A DNA stretch of 64,000 bases from Entomomonas sp. E2T0 (lineage in GTDB: Bacteria > Pseudomonadota > Gammaproteobacteria > Pseudomonadales > Pseudomonadaceae): contig NZ_CP094972.1 in the NCBI RefSeq assembly GCF_025985425.1, forward strand, positions 620,001 to 684,000. The letters run 5' to 3'. The notes under the pieces are model-generated. The model did no database searches. It saw nothing but the letters and a program-made list of their open reading frames with translations, and was not told where the DNA came from. Each line of letters starts with the position of its first letter. The stretch's first letter is position 1. A program made the position numbers and the translations under genes. This document shows, one piece after another, positions 1 to 9,328 of this stretch.

Positions 1-222
1 TCTTTCTATTAAAGAGCTCATTATTGGATCATTAAATAATTGCCACCACTGGTTAGTAATGGTGGTTTCAATAGGTATGCTATTAACATCCTGTCTAGCA
101 GAACGCCATTGCTCTTCTTGGTTCGTATTTTTAGGTTTAATAAAGTCAGGACCTACTGTGCAAGCAGGTAAACCAAGTATCATCATTACTAATAAAAAGC
201 GGCTACAAGATTGACAAATCAT
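1..222 (-). CDS. Outer-membrane efflux lipoprotein (NodT/OprM type), N-terminal part
   Basis: Partial gene that runs off the left edge; about 74 residues are visible. It begins with a lipoprotein signal peptide: hydrophobic stretch ending LPAC at about residues 19-22, followed by TVGPDF, the start typical of NodT-family outer-membrane factors, and the later WWQLFNDP segment is also typical of the family. The product should be a lipid-anchored trimeric outer-membrane channel that completes a tripartite pump. The ATG overlaps the stop of the upstream adaptor gene as ATGA, so the two are probably translationally coupled. Substrate cannot be told from sequence. Confidence 0.85.
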   Translation of the reverse strand, partial: MICQSCSRFLLVMMILGLPACTVGPDFIKPKNTNQEEQWRSARQDVNSIPIETTITNQWWQLFNDPIMSSLIER

Positions 223-1268
223 TTAGCCTCCTTATAACTACTAGTATCAATACTAGCTTCAACTGACATACCAACACGTAACAACTTCACTAATGGTTGA
301 TTTTTATCTAATACAATTTTTACAGGTATCCGCTGTACAACCTTAGTAAAATTTCCTGTAGCATTATCAGGAGCAATATCAGCAAAAGTTAAACCTGTCG
401 CAGGTGCTATACTCTCTACCTTACCATAAATAGTTTGACCAAAAGTATCTACAGAAATACTAACAGGTTGCTTAGGTGATACATGAGCTAACTGAGTTTC
501 CTGAAAATTAGCTACAATATAAATATCATTAATAGGCACAATAGCCATTAATTGTGTTCCTGGTGTTACATAATTACCAATACGAACAGTTCGATGTCCC
601 ACTACTCCATCTATAGGACTCACAATATTAGTATAGGAAAGTTGTAATTCTACTTTTGCCACAGTAGCTTCAGCCTGTTTTATATGGCCTTGTGCAGCTG
701 CTTCTTTTGCCTCTAATACAGCTATCTGATTCTTTGTAGCAATTAATGCTGCTTGTGCTTTTAATAAGTTAGCATAAGCTACTTTAATTTGTGACTCTGC
801 TTGTTGAGCATTTTGTACAGAACCTGCACCTTGCTTAGCTAAATGCTGATGTCTAATGAGCTCTCGCTTGGCAAAAGAATGCTCAGCCTGAGCTGAGTTA
901 ACAACTGCTTCAGCTTGTTTAATAATAGCTTGTTGCTCTTCTAATTGTGCCTTAGCTTCTTGTAATTGAGCTTTTGCAATGGATAAATCTGCTTGGGCCG
1001 CTTGTAATGCCACTTGATAGTCATGGTCATCAATATGAACAACTACCTGCCCTGCTTTAACTACTTGGTTATCTTCTACCAATACTTGATCAATAAAGCC
1101 TGATATTTTAGGAGCGATTCTTGTAAAATCAGCTCTTACATAAGCATTATTTGTTGTTTCAATCACATTAGATTTAATAAACACAAGATAAATAGAATAA
1201 AAAATTATTCCTACAACTAAAATGGAAAAAATAATCAAACGACTTTTTTTATAAAGAACTTCCGTCAT
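219..1268 (-). CDS. EmrA/HlyD-family periplasmic adaptor of an efflux pump
   Basis: A 349-residue membrane-fusion protein. One N-terminal transmembrane helix (about residues 11-33) anchors it in the inner membrane. A split biotinyl-lipoyl domain follows (first half about 47-80, second half about 208-243, containing SPIDGVVG), with a long Ala/Gln-rich alpha-helical hairpin between (about 82-205) and a C-terminal beta-barrel region. This architecture is that of EmrA/FarA adaptors, which link an MFS pump to an outer-membrane channel. It sits 14 bp after the pump gene and overlaps the outer-membrane factor by 4 bp, which supports one operon. Substrate unknown. Confidence 0.88.
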   Translation of the reverse strand: MTEVLYKKSRLIIFSILVVGIIFYSIYLVFIKSNVIETTNNAYVRADFTRIAPKISGFIDQVLVEDNQVVKAGQVVVHIDDHDYQVALQAAQADLSIAKAQLQEAKAQLEEQQAIIKQAEAVVNSAQAEHSFAKRELIRHQHLAKQGAGSVQNAQQAESQIKVAYANLLKAQAALIATKNQIAVLEAKEAAAQGHIKQAEATVAKVELQLSYTNIVSPIDGVVGHRTVRIGNYVTPGTQLMAIVPINDIYIVANFQETQLAHVSPKQPVSISVDTFGQTIYGKVESIAPATGLTFADIAPDNATGNFTKVVQRIPVKIVLDKNQPLVKLLRVGMSVEASIDTSSYKEAK

Positions 1269-1282
1269 AACAACCTCTAAAC

Positions 1283-2830
1283 CTAAACTTGATGAACAGC
1301 TCTAGGTGGATAAATACGTGTAGGTACTAATAAAATTAGTACCAATACAAACACAGCTAATACACCAACAATAAGATAAAGATCAGCTGAACTTAATACA
1401 CTAGCCTGAATATGAACACGTTTAGCTAGTTGTCCACTCCCCTCAATTAACATATTGTTATTACCAATTTGGTCAACCAACATACTAGAATGGTAGTGCA
1501 TACGTGTTCTTGTTAGTGCATCCAGTACTCCAGTAGCTAAAACACCACAAAAGCCTTTCGTTGTATTAAACAATGCTGAAGCAAAAGGGCCATCTGTAGG
1601 ATGAATTTGTCCTGTTGATAGCATTAAGATAGGTAATACAGCCATAGGCTGAGCAAAAATTTGTATAATAGCTAACCAATAAAAATTACTATTAATCCAT
1701 TCTGAAGTTAATTGTGAGCCTAGATAACAACTATAAGCTAACATAGCAAAACCCATTGCCAATACAACCCGACAATCCACTCGACGAATATTACAAATCA
1801 ATGCAACAATAGGTAATGCTATTAATTGAGGAATGGATACAATCAATAAAATAGGCGCTGTTTGAAGAGGACGATAATCTTGAATACGAGTAAGATAAGC
1901 AGAAGGGATACTAATAGCACTAATTAAAATAAATAATACAAAACCTAAAGCAACTAAAGCAAAAGCTAAATTACGATTTTTCAACAGTTGTATCTTAAAA
2001 AATGGTAATGGGTGATACCACTCATTAATAAAAAAGAGTATTAATAAAAATCCACCCCAGAACAATAAATGACATATAACAGAAGAATTAAACCAATCTA
2101 AACGCTCCCCCTGTAAAATACCTATACAAAGCATCATGATCGCAGGCACACCTAATAACAGTCCAAACCAATCAAACTGTTTAAACCTTTCTAAACGAAC
2201 AGAATCTTGAGGAAGTCCATAGCTAATCCCTGTCAAGGCAATAACACCCACTGGAATTACATGCCAAAAGGCCCAATTCCAACCGACATATTCAACCCAA
2301 AAAGCGGCTAAGGGAGTACCAATACTTGGGCCAAAAGTAGCCGTTAGTGCATAAGTAGCTAACCCATACACCTTAATATTGGGAGGTAAAAATCTTAATG
2401 CACAAGTCATTAATAAAGGCGGCAAACATCCCCCTGCAAAACCTTGTAAAGCTCTCAATATTATTAATGTTTGTAAATCTGTTGCAAATGGGCATAAAAA
2501 TCCCCAAAACATAAAAAAACTAACAGACCAAATACCAACCTTTCTAATCGTTAAGGTACTTGCAAACCAAGGAGTAAAAGCCATAGCGACTACTGACATA
2601 GTAGTATATAACGCTGTTACCCAAGTAGCTTCATCGTGCCCAATAAAAAGTGCTCCTTGAATATCAGGCATTGCTATTTTCGTTACATTCTCATTAATAC
2701 CTGCAATCAATACCGCCAATAGAACACCTAACAATCCCCATACAAGACGCATGGTAAACGCTTGTTGAGGAGGTAGTGCAGATTGTGTTGAAACTGGGGG
2801 TGTGACAAAAGGGACCGTAGTCGTTGTCAT
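1283..2830 (-). CDS. DHA2-family MFS multidrug transporter (EmrB-like)
   Basis: A 515-residue, about 14-helix inner-membrane protein of the drug:H+ antiporter-2 group of the major facilitator superfamily. The N-terminal half carries INENVTKIAMPDIQGAL and VTALYTTMSVVA, which match the first two helices of EmrB-like pumps, and ATFGPSIGTPLAAF near residue 165 corresponds to the antiporter motif C region. It is the first gene of the pump-adaptor-channel set and lies downstream of the LysR gene in the same orientation. The set probably exports a toxic organic compound; the actual substrate is not inferable. Confidence 0.87.
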   Translation of the reverse strand: MTTTTVPFVTPPVSTQSALPPQQAFTMRLVWGLLGVLLAVLIAGINENVTKIAMPDIQGALFIGHDEATWVTALYTTMSVVAMAFTPWFASTLTIRKVGIWSVSFFMFWGFLCPFATDLQTLIILRALQGFAGGCLPPLLMTCALRFLPPNIKVYGLATYALTATFGPSIGTPLAAFWVEYVGWNWAFWHVIPVGVIALTGISYGLPQDSVRLERFKQFDWFGLLLGVPAIMMLCIGILQGERLDWFNSSVICHLLFWGGFLLILFFINEWYHPLPFFKIQLLKNRNLAFALVALGFVLFILISAISIPSAYLTRIQDYRPLQTAPILLIVSIPQLIALPIVALICNIRRVDCRVVLAMGFAMLAYSCYLGSQLTSEWINSNFYWLAIIQIFAQPMAVLPILMLSTGQIHPTDGPFASALFNTTKGFCGVLATGVLDALTRTRMHYHSSMLVDQIGNNNMLIEGSGQLAKRVHIQASVLSSADLYLIVGVLAVFVLVLILLVPTRIYPPRAVHQV

Positions 2831-2846
2831 ATATTTCTTTAGTACT

Positions 2847-2868
2847 TATCAACGTTTATGAATTGATA
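2847..2868. promoter_or_regulatory. Inverted repeat before the efflux operon, candidate LysR operator
   Basis: TATCAA and TTGATA are separated by 10 bases, 17-38 bp upstream of the pump start codon. A short dyad with an AT-rich spacer is the usual form of LysR-type operators, and a LysR gene lies just upstream. The assignment is positional inference only. Confidence 0.35.
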
Positions 2869-2947
2869 GTTAGTGTAAGAAATAGTTGATCTGAATAAAA
2901 TTGATTTATACGTAATTAAATAATGCATAAAACGCAATTATATAATA

Positions 2948-2976
2948 TTAATACCTTACTTTATGTAAGGTATTAA
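2948..2976 (-). terminator. 12-bp palindrome overlapping the lysR stop codon
   Basis: Perfect inverted repeat with arms 2948-2959 and 2965-2976 and a 5-base loop, spanning the stop codon of the LysR gene. There is no uridine run on the minus strand, so it may be a weak terminator or a second regulator site in front of the efflux operon. Confidence 0.35.
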
Positions 2977-3899
2977 TGATAATCTCTATATGAACTGTTT
3001 TTTTCTTTCTCCATACACAGATCTTTAATCAATCGCCGAAACCATTTGTGAGCAAGGTCATTATCAAACTGTGGATGCCATGCTTGAATAATAGTGACAG
3101 GTTTTAATGGCACTGGAATAGAAAAAGCTTTTAACGGCAGCTCTTGCAACACAACGGGTAACAAATGTTCAGGGCAACCCATTATTAAATCACTATTTAA
3201 CAATGAGAAAACACCTGCTAAAAAATTATGTTTAACTAAAGGGATTTTTCTTTCTAAGCCCAACTCAGCTAGCTCAACATCTATTGGCCCTCTATCTCTA
3301 GCTCGCCGTGAAATACTTATATGCTCATAACTAGCATAATTCTCTACAGTGATTGGTTGATTAAAAATAGGATGTCCTTCACGAGCTAAACCAACTTGAT
3401 AAGAATCAAATAGTCTTTGTACTTTAATAACAGGTTCAAAGTTCTGTAAAGCGCCTATAAATAGCTCTATACGCCCCTCTCTTAAAGCATCATCATCAAT
3501 ATCATTTTCCGGTACAAAACGAAGCTGTGACTGTGGCGCTAGCTCTCGAAACTTTTCTAGTATTGCTTGCTCAAATGCGCCAATAAACACCTCATTAGCG
3601 CGTAGTGTAAAGTTTCTTTTAAGTGTTTTTAAATCAAGTACATGGTTAGCCTGAAATAAACCTACTGATTGAATAACTGCCTGTTTTATCTGCTCTTTTA
3701 ATTCTAATGCTTTTGGGGTAGGTACTAATTTACGACCTGCACGTACTAAAATAGGATCATGAAAAGCTAAACGTATTCTAGTCAACGTACGGCTCATTGC
3801 AGGAGCACTTAAATGCATACGCTCCGCTGCTTTAGCTACACTTCCCTCTTCTAACAAAATATTGAGGGCAATTAATAAATTTAGGTCAGGATGCTTCAT
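2973..3899 (-). CDS. LysR-family transcriptional regulator
   Basis: A 308-residue protein with an N-terminal winged helix-turn-helix (about residues 4-60; GSVAKAAERMHLSAPAMSR is the recognition region) and a C-terminal periplasmic-binding-protein-like effector domain. LysR proteins act as tetramers and usually control an adjacent or divergent gene. Here the efflux operon lies directly downstream in the same direction and a stress-protein gene lies divergently. The DPILVR and PTPKAL segments after the HTH resemble the NodD/LinR-like group. The inducer is unknown. Confidence 0.88.
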   Translation of the reverse strand: MKHPDLNLLIALNILLEEGSVAKAAERMHLSAPAMSRTLTRIRLAFHDPILVRAGRKLVPTPKALELKEQIKQAVIQSVGLFQANHVLDLKTLKRNFTLRANEVFIGAFEQAILEKFRELAPQSQLRFVPENDIDDDALREGRIELFIGALQNFEPVIKVQRLFDSYQVGLAREGHPIFNQPITVENYASYEHISISRRARDRGPIDVELAELGLERKIPLVKHNFLAGVFSLLNSDLIMGCPEHLLPVVLQELPLKAFSIPVPLKPVTIIQAWHPQFDNDLAHKWFRRLIKDLCMEKEKNSSYRDYH

Positions 3900-4015
3900 A
3901 ATAATGTATCATGTGGACTATATTGGATTTTATGCAATAATCTGATATTACGCATAGTAATTAATAAAATTTCATTTAATATGACAATAAACATTCTTCT
4001 TTAAAGGCTATCACT

Positions 4016-4456
4016 ATGTTTAATTCTATACTAATTGCAATTGATGGTTCTAAATATACTCGACATATCCTTGAATTAGCAAAACCATTTTGTGCACTTT
4101 ATACAGAAGCGCATCTTATTTATGTAGGTGATATCGCTTTTACTATTGATCCTGTCTATGATGAGGATGAAGAAGCCATTTCAGCAGCCAGTGATGAACA
4201 AAGAGCGGCTAATCAATTAATTCAAGACTCGTTAGAGTTTCTTAGGAAGTCTGACATAAAAGTAAAAGCACATATTGTGACAGGCGATCCTTCTGAAGAA
4301 ATTGTAAAATATGCAGAAGAAATTAATGCAGGTCTAATTATTATGGGACATCGTCAAATGTCGAAAATTTCTCGGCTATTCGACCCATCAACCTGTATGA
4401 AAGTAATTGAAAATGCCCCATGTCCAGTACTTATTGAAGGTCTTAAAAAAGACTAA
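4016..4456 (+). CDS. Universal stress protein, UspA family
   Basis: A 146-residue single Usp domain: N-terminal FNSILIAIDGSKYTRH and C-terminal NAPCPVLIE are family landmarks. An AAAGG ribosome-binding site lies 9 bases before the ATG. The usual ATP-binding signature G-2x-G-9x-G-S/T is altered: the sequence reads G-H-R-Q then nine residues then P-S, so the second and third glycines are missing and nucleotide binding is doubtful. The stop codon overlaps that of the convergent reductase gene. Such proteins accompany stress and anaerobic responses in pseudomonads; no Anr box was found in front of it. Confidence 0.88.
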   Translation: MFNSILIAIDGSKYTRHILELAKPFCALYTEAHLIYVGDIAFTIDPVYDEDEEAISAASDEQRAANQLIQDSLEFLRKSDIKVKAHIVTGDPSEEIVKYAEEINAGLIIMGHRQMSKISRLFDPSTCMKVIENAPCPVLIEGLKKD

Positions 4457-5775
4457 CGCATATTAAAATACTCTTGATGAAACAGCCTTAGTGGATACCC
4501 TTTACTACTAAGGTTAGTTTTTAGACTGTTGGCAAATCCCACAGGCCCACAGAACCAGATACTAGGGTAATCTCCTTGTGCATTTTGCTTAATATTCAGT
4601 TTATCTGCTGTTAAATAACCATGTTCTTTACTGTACTGTACATGTAATTCGAAATTTGGCAATGTAGCAATTAACCTCTGTAATTTTTCTATAAAAATAG
4701 CCTCTTCTTCATTACTTACACAATAATATAAATCAATATAATAAATCTCTTTATTAACATCATATTGCAAAGACTCTAACCATGATAAAAACGGTGTAAT
4801 TCCTATACCACCAGCAATCCAAATTTGTCGAGTTATCGCTTTTTTCCTAAAGTCAAAACAACCATAAGGCCCTTCAACTTGTATAGCATCCCCTATCTTA
4901 ATATTCTTCTGTAAACTTTTTGTATAGTCCCCCAGCGCCTTTACACACAGCTTTATTTGGTTATTATTATGGTCAGCCGAGGCAATAGTAAAGGGATGTT
5001 GACCTTCTAACCTGTCATGCATAAAAAATACATATTGGCCCGCATTATGTTGCCAGTATCCATTCAATTGACAAGTAATTTCCATAGTATATTGATCTAA
5101 TGTTTTAATAGCCAATACTTGTCCTCGGTAAGTATGCTTTCTACCAATCAAACCAAATAGTGAAAGTAATGCACAGCCCGTTCCGACTAAACAACCTAGG
5201 CCAATCAAAATACCTAATGGCTGTGACCAATAACTAGAAGGCGTTAATATAACGGTATGAAATACTAATATAAGGAAAGCAATTGCCATTAACTTATGAG
5301 TATAACGCCATAAATGGTAAGCAAACTTATGCCATAACGTTAATACTAACGCAGCTAATAAAAACCATAATGTCCATTCACCTAAGGATTCTGCCAATTT
5401 TCTATTACGAATAAAGAAGTCATCAGATACTCCGATCCCCAATCTCAGACGGGGAGCTCTTTCAAAATACAAAATTAGAACCTTACCACTTAACTTGAGT
5501 AAATAATGTACTGCTCCTAGGCTAATTGCCCAAATACCTGCCCACTTATGCAGGTAATACATTTTATCTAAACCACCAAAGACACTCTCTAACCATTTTG
5601 ATCTTATTGCCAGCAACATAATGAGAGACATAAACGCAAAAGAAATAATACCTGTTAAATAAATCAGTTCTTTTCTTATTACCCAAATATTCCATGATAG
5701 GTTAGGATTAATCATCAAACTGACAAACCAAAATAAAACAGAAACTATAACTATTCCATATAGACACTTTTTCAC
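4453..5775 (-). CDS. Ferric-reductase-like transmembrane flavocytochrome
   Basis: A 440-residue membrane protein. The N-terminal half (about residues 1-210) has about six transmembrane helices with paired histidines (LHKWAGIWAISLGAVH and RYTHKLMAIAFLILVFH) expected to bind two haems. The C-terminal half is a ferredoxin-NADP reductase module: FAD-contacting HPFTIASA, NAD(P)-binding GGIGITPF and FCGPVGF. This is the NOX/FRE-type layout, moving electrons from NAD(P)H across the inner membrane; ferric iron, or a coupled periplasmic protein, may be the acceptor. It is a single gene, converging on the Usp gene with overlapping stops. No convincing Fur box lies upstream. Confidence 0.82.
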   Translation of the reverse strand: MKKCLYGIVIVSVLFWFVSLMINPNLSWNIWVIRKELIYLTGIISFAFMSLIMLLAIRSKWLESVFGGLDKMYYLHKWAGIWAISLGAVHYLLKLSGKVLILYFERAPRLRLGIGVSDDFFIRNRKLAESLGEWTLWFLLAALVLTLWHKFAYHLWRYTHKLMAIAFLILVFHTVILTPSSYWSQPLGILIGLGCLVGTGCALLSLFGLIGRKHTYRGQVLAIKTLDQYTMEITCQLNGYWQHNAGQYVFFMHDRLEGQHPFTIASADHNNNQIKLCVKALGDYTKSLQKNIKIGDAIQVEGPYGCFDFRKKAITRQIWIAGGIGITPFLSWLESLQYDVNKEIYYIDLYYCVSNEEEAIFIEKLQRLIATLPNFELHVQYSKEHGYLTADKLNIKQNAQGDYPSIWFCGPVGFANSLKTNLSSKGYPLRLFHQEYFNMR

Positions 5776-5991
5776 TTTAATTCCCTTATCTTTATTTAAC
5801 TAAATAATAAGCCTATTGCCTTGTTACTTTTGCGATTAGTATAGACATTTAAAGGTCAAAGAGTTGTCAGTACAAAGTAAATAAAATGTAAATATTTTTA
5901 AGAAATACAATACACTATAAGAATGGTAGTGATACTAATTCTGATTTGCAAATTTAGAAAATTATAAATTTAATGAAATAATTAATAGGAT

Positions 5992-6019
5992 AAAGAGGTT
6001 AATCTAATATAACCTCTTT
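5992..6019 (-). terminator. Candidate terminator after anr
   Basis: Perfect 10-bp inverted repeat (5992-6001 and 6010-6019, loop of 8) beginning 20 bp after the anr stop. The uridine tract on the minus strand is short, so termination would be modest. Confidence 0.5.
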
Positions 6020-6039
6020 AAAGAATGGTTAAATATCAA

Positions 6040-6795
6040 TTAATTACTATTTGAGCAGCCAACTAAATCTGAGTTACCACCGGCTAAAGCCAAGAGATTA
6101 TTTAAATCTAGAATAATAATTTCTTTACCTTCAGCTTTTAATAAACCATTTTGCTGAAAACGAGTAAATACACGTGACACTGTTTCAACAGCCAACCCTA
6201 AGTAATTACCTATTTCATTACGAGACATAGCTAAACGGAATTGATTAGCGGAATAGCCACGGGCACGGAAACGTGCAGAAAGATTAATAAGGAATGTTGC
6301 TATACGTTCATCTGCCGTCTTTTTAGAGAGTAATAACATCATTTGTTGATCATCACGTATTTCTCTACTCATGATACGCATCAACTGACGACGTAACTGG
6401 GGTAAGCGTACTGATAACTCATCTAAGCGATCAAAGGGAATCTCACAAATAGAAGTAGTTTCTAATACTTGAGCAGATACAGGATATACATCCGTATCCA
6501 TTCCTGATAAACCAACAACTTCACTTGGTAAATGGAAACCTGTTATTTGCTCTTCGCCCTCATCCGTGACACTAAAGGTTTTTAAACTACCTGATCTAAC
6601 AGCAAATATAGAAGAAAACTTATCACCTTGATTAAAAAGAAATTCCCCTCTTTTCATGGGGCGACTACGTTTTACGATTTGATCTAATAGATCAATATCA
6701 CCTTGGTCAAGCGATAACGGTAGACACAAACCGATTAAACTACAATCTTTACAATGCGCCTGTAGAGGCATTCTCGCTTTAGCTGTTTCTGGCAT
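6040..6795 (-). CDS. anr: Anr/Fnr oxygen-sensing transcriptional regulator
   Basis: A 251-residue Crp-Fnr family protein. It has the N-terminal cysteine cluster C15, C18 and C24 plus C117, the four ligands of the oxygen-labile [4Fe-4S] cluster in FNR. A cyclic-nucleotide-binding-like beta roll follows (about 35-150), then a helix-turn-helix with [21 protein letters not shown], carrying the E..SR residues that read TTGAT half-sites. It should activate genes for low-oxygen life. It lies just downstream of hemN in the same direction, and an Anr-type box stands in front of hemN. Gene order anr-hemN beside vfr differs from the usual Pseudomonas arrangement. Confidence 0.95.
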   Translation of the reverse strand: MPETAKARMPLQAHCKDCSLIGLCLPLSLDQGDIDLLDQIVKRSRPMKRGEFLFNQGDKFSSIFAVRSGSLKTFSVTDEGEEQITGFHLPSEVVGLSGMDTDVYPVSAQVLETTSICEIPFDRLDELSVRLPQLRRQLMRIMSREIRDDQQMMLLLSKKTADERIATFLINLSARFRARGYSANQFRLAMSRNEIGNYLGLAVETVSRVFTRFQQNGLLKAEGKEIIILDLNNLLALAGGNSDLVGCSNSN

Positions 6796-6905
6796 AGTAT
6801 TGTTTACCCTAGAATATCCCTATCAATAAGAATACAACAATTATCCTTACCTTTACCAGTAATTTATCTTATTTTCAGCTTATATTCAATGTTTAGAAAT
6901 CTTTT

Positions 6906-8288
6906 CTAAATAACTCGTGAGAATCTCTGCAAAATTTGCTCCGTCAAATAATGGTCAAACACCATACATACAGACCTTACTAGCAACCTACCAGCATCTT
7001 GTACGGTAATAGCATTTTCCTCTAATTTTATTAAGTTATCATTAGCCATTGCTTGTAGCTTAGGCAATACATCCTTGAAGTAGGATTTAAAACTAATACC
7101 AAATTGTTTTTCAATCGTCGTAAAATCTAAATAGAAATGACAAATCAATTGTTGAATAACTGCCCGACGAATACGATCGTCTTCATTGCAAATCAAACCA
7201 CGTTTAACGGCCATCTGCCCCTGATCAATACAATCTTGGTAAGCAGTAAGATCACTTATATTTTGACAATATAGATCACCTATTTGGCTGATTGAAGAAA
7301 CACCCAACCCAATCAAATCACAATGACCGTGTGTTGTATAACCTTGAAAGTTTCGACATAAAGTTCCTTCTTCTTGGGCATAGGTCAACTCATCATCTGC
7401 TAATGCAAAATGATCCATACCAATATAACGATAACCAGCCGCAGTTAGTTGCTCTATAGTTTCTTGTAAAATTTGTAATTTATCACTAGGGTTAGGTAAT
7501 TCATTTGTATTAATACGACGCTGTGGTTTAAAGCGCTCAGGTAAATGAGCATAATTAAATACAGAAAGTCTATCTGGCTGTAGACCTATAATTTCTTTAA
7601 CCGTTTTTGCAAATCTTTCAGGGGTTTGCTTAGGTAATCCATAAATCAAATCAACATTAATTGAGCGGAACTGCAACGTGTGTGCAGCATCAATAATAGC
7701 TTGTGTTTGTTCAAAAGTTTGTAAACGATTAACTGCTCGTTGCACCTCAGGATCAAAATCTTGCACACCTAAACTAACACGATTAAAACCTAGTTCGCGT
7801 AATAACCCCATAATAGTCCAATCTGCTTCACGGGGATCAACCTCAATACCAAAATCACAATCCGCATTATCTGCAAACTGAAAATGATCATGTAATGCTT
7901 TAATAATCTGACCAATTTGTTCAGTGGTTAAAAAGGTAGGCGTTCCACCACCAAAATGAATTTGTTCAACCACTTGATCTTTATCTAAATGCTTACTAAC
8001 AAGTTCAATTTCTTTAATAAGTCTTTTAACATAAGGTTCACTATAGCCTCTATCTTTAGTAATAACTTTATTACAGCCACAGTAGTAACAGATGTTGGCA
8101 CAAAACGGAATATGAATATAAAGAGATAATGGATTTTTAGCTTCTCGACTGGAACGTAATGCACGAACTAAATCTAATGACCCAATACCATCATGGAATT
8201 GTACAGCCGTAGGATATGAAGTATAACGTGGACCAGCCACATCATAACGACGAATCAACTGAGTATCCCAACGTACAATATTAGACAT
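6906..8288 (-). CDS. hemN: Oxygen-independent coproporphyrinogen III oxidase
   Basis: A 460-residue radical SAM enzyme that decarboxylates coproporphyrinogen III to protoporphyrinogen IX without oxygen, in haem synthesis in the cytoplasm. The cluster motif is at C63, C67 and C70, with the adjacent HemN-specific C72, and HFGGGTPTFL is the SAM-contacting glycine region. The length matches HemN (about 457) rather than the shorter HemW/HemN-like proteins. A strong Anr box lies 66 bp upstream. The aerobic counterpart hemF is also in this window, so the organism can make haem with or without oxygen. Confidence 0.96.
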   Translation of the reverse strand: MSNIVRWDTQLIRRYDVAGPRYTSYPTAVQFHDGIGSLDLVRALRSSREAKNPLSLYIHIPFCANICYYCGCNKVITKDRGYSEPYVKRLIKEIELVSKHLDKDQVVEQIHFGGGTPTFLTTEQIGQIIKALHDHFQFADNADCDFGIEVDPREADWTIMGLLRELGFNRVSLGVQDFDPEVQRAVNRLQTFEQTQAIIDAAHTLQFRSINVDLIYGLPKQTPERFAKTVKEIIGLQPDRLSVFNYAHLPERFKPQRRINTNELPNPSDKLQILQETIEQLTAAGYRYIGMDHFALADDELTYAQEEGTLCRNFQGYTTHGHCDLIGLGVSSISQIGDLYCQNISDLTAYQDCIDQGQMAVKRGLICNEDDRIRRAVIQQLICHFYLDFTTIEKQFGISFKSYFKDVLPKLQAMANDNLIKLEENAITVQDAGRLLVRSVCMVFDHYLTEQILQRFSRVI

Positions 8289-8325
8289 TACCTATACAAC
8301 CTTAAATATAATTTATTGAATTTGC

Positions 8326-8367
8326 AGTCTATGAGTTATCAGCATTAGACTCCTTGACTTGTATCAA
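8326..8367 (-). promoter_or_regulatory. Anr/FNR box and class II promoter of hemN
   Basis: TTGAC-TTGT-ATCAA at 8354-8367 matches the FNR consensus TTGAT-N4-ATCAA in 9 of 10 positions. A TAGACT -10 hexamer lies at 8326-8331 on the minus strand, which places the box about 41.5 bp upstream of the predicted start near 8319, the spacing of class II FNR-activated promoters. The rest of the 392-bp hemN-vfr interval is AT-rich and shows no gene. Confidence 0.8.
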
Positions 8368-8680
8368 ACAGACTATACTCGTTATTAGCCTATAGCTTTG
8401 GAACATAACCTAAAGCATGTTTTACTGAGAAACTCTAGCGCCCACTAATTTGTAAAAATATATAAATAATTACTTAAATAAATTTTTCTAAATTCGATTA
8501 GAAAATACGACTAAAGTTCTATGCTTGTTATTAATTTTAATCTATTAGTCACTATTTTTAGTCTTATTTGACCGAATTCACAACCAATCAATAATATTCT
8601 TGGCTAATTGTATATATTGTGCTTCAATGTATGATAGTTATACTCTATTATCAAATGTCAAAACCAAATTGGAAAACTCA

Positions 8681-9328
8681 ATGATTGATTATAGTTACAA
8701 CCCCAAATTAAAGGGGCTTACCAAAATCATTCATCATTTTAAAATTCACCATTATCCCGCTAAAACTTGTGTGGTTAACCAAGGTGATCGAGCAGATACC
8801 TTATTTTTTATGGTAAAAGGTTCTGCTAGTGTCTCCATCAAAGAAGATGATAAAAACATGATTATCTCCTATTTAAACACAGGAGATTTTTTTGGTGAGT
8901 TATCACTCTTTGATCCAGATAGAACAAAAAATGACGCTCATCGGACAGCGAGTGTTTATACTAAAGTAAGTAGTGATATTGCTGAAATATCCTATGCTAA
9001 CTTTCATCAAGTTGCTCATCAATACCCTGAAGTACTTTATATTATTGCTAGTCAAATGGCCGCTAGACTTCGCCAAACTACTCGTAAAGTAACTGGCTTA
9101 GCCTTTATAGATACTGCTGGGCGGGTTGCACGTACACTGCTTGATCTTTGTAAACAACCTGATGCTATGACTCATCCTGACGGCATGCAAATTAGAGTGA
9201 CACGTCAAGAAATAGGCAATCTTGCAGGGTGCTCACGAGAAATGGTTGGAAGAGTCCTAAAAGACATGGAAGATCAAGGCCTTATCACTGTCTCTGGTAG
9301 AAATATTGTAGTATTTGGAACACGTTAA
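8681..9328 (+). CDS. vfr: Vfr/CRP cAMP-responsive regulator
   Basis: A 215-residue Crp-family activator: cyclic-nucleotide domain (about residues 15-125, with GDFFGELSLFD as the cAMP-binding phosphate cassette) and a C-terminal helix-turn-helix (RQEIGNLAGCSREMVGRVL). Residues such as ARTLLDLC and QPDAMTHPDGMQI are close to Pseudomonas Vfr. An in-frame TTG at 8600 would add 27 residues, but the ATG at 8681 is chosen because Vfr proteins start just before PKLK and the upstream part looks non-conserved. It lies convergent with trpC, as in pseudomonads, and shares a bidirectional terminator with it. Confidence 0.94.
   Translation: MIDYSYNPKLKGLTKIIHHFKIHHYPAKTCVVNQGDRADTLFFMVKGSASVSIKEDDKNMIISYLNTGDFFGELSLFDPDRTKNDAHRTASVYTKVSSDIAEISYANFHQVAHQYPEVLYIIASQMAARLRQTTRKVTGLAFIDTAGRVARTLLDLCKQPDAMTHPDGMQIRVTRQEIGNLAGCSREMVGRVLKDMEDQGLITVSGRNIVVFGTR

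Noticed and set aside
2886-2899. Anr-like box TTGAT-CTGA-ATAAA before the efflux operon
   Set aside because: It matches 9 of 10 positions, but no suitable -10 lies at class II spacing and the region is very AT-rich, so a chance match is likely.
8600-8680. N-terminal extension of Vfr from a TTG codon
   Set aside because: The extra 27 residues have no counterpart in Vfr proteins as I know them and the TTG lacks a ribosome-binding site; the ATG at 8681 fits the family start.
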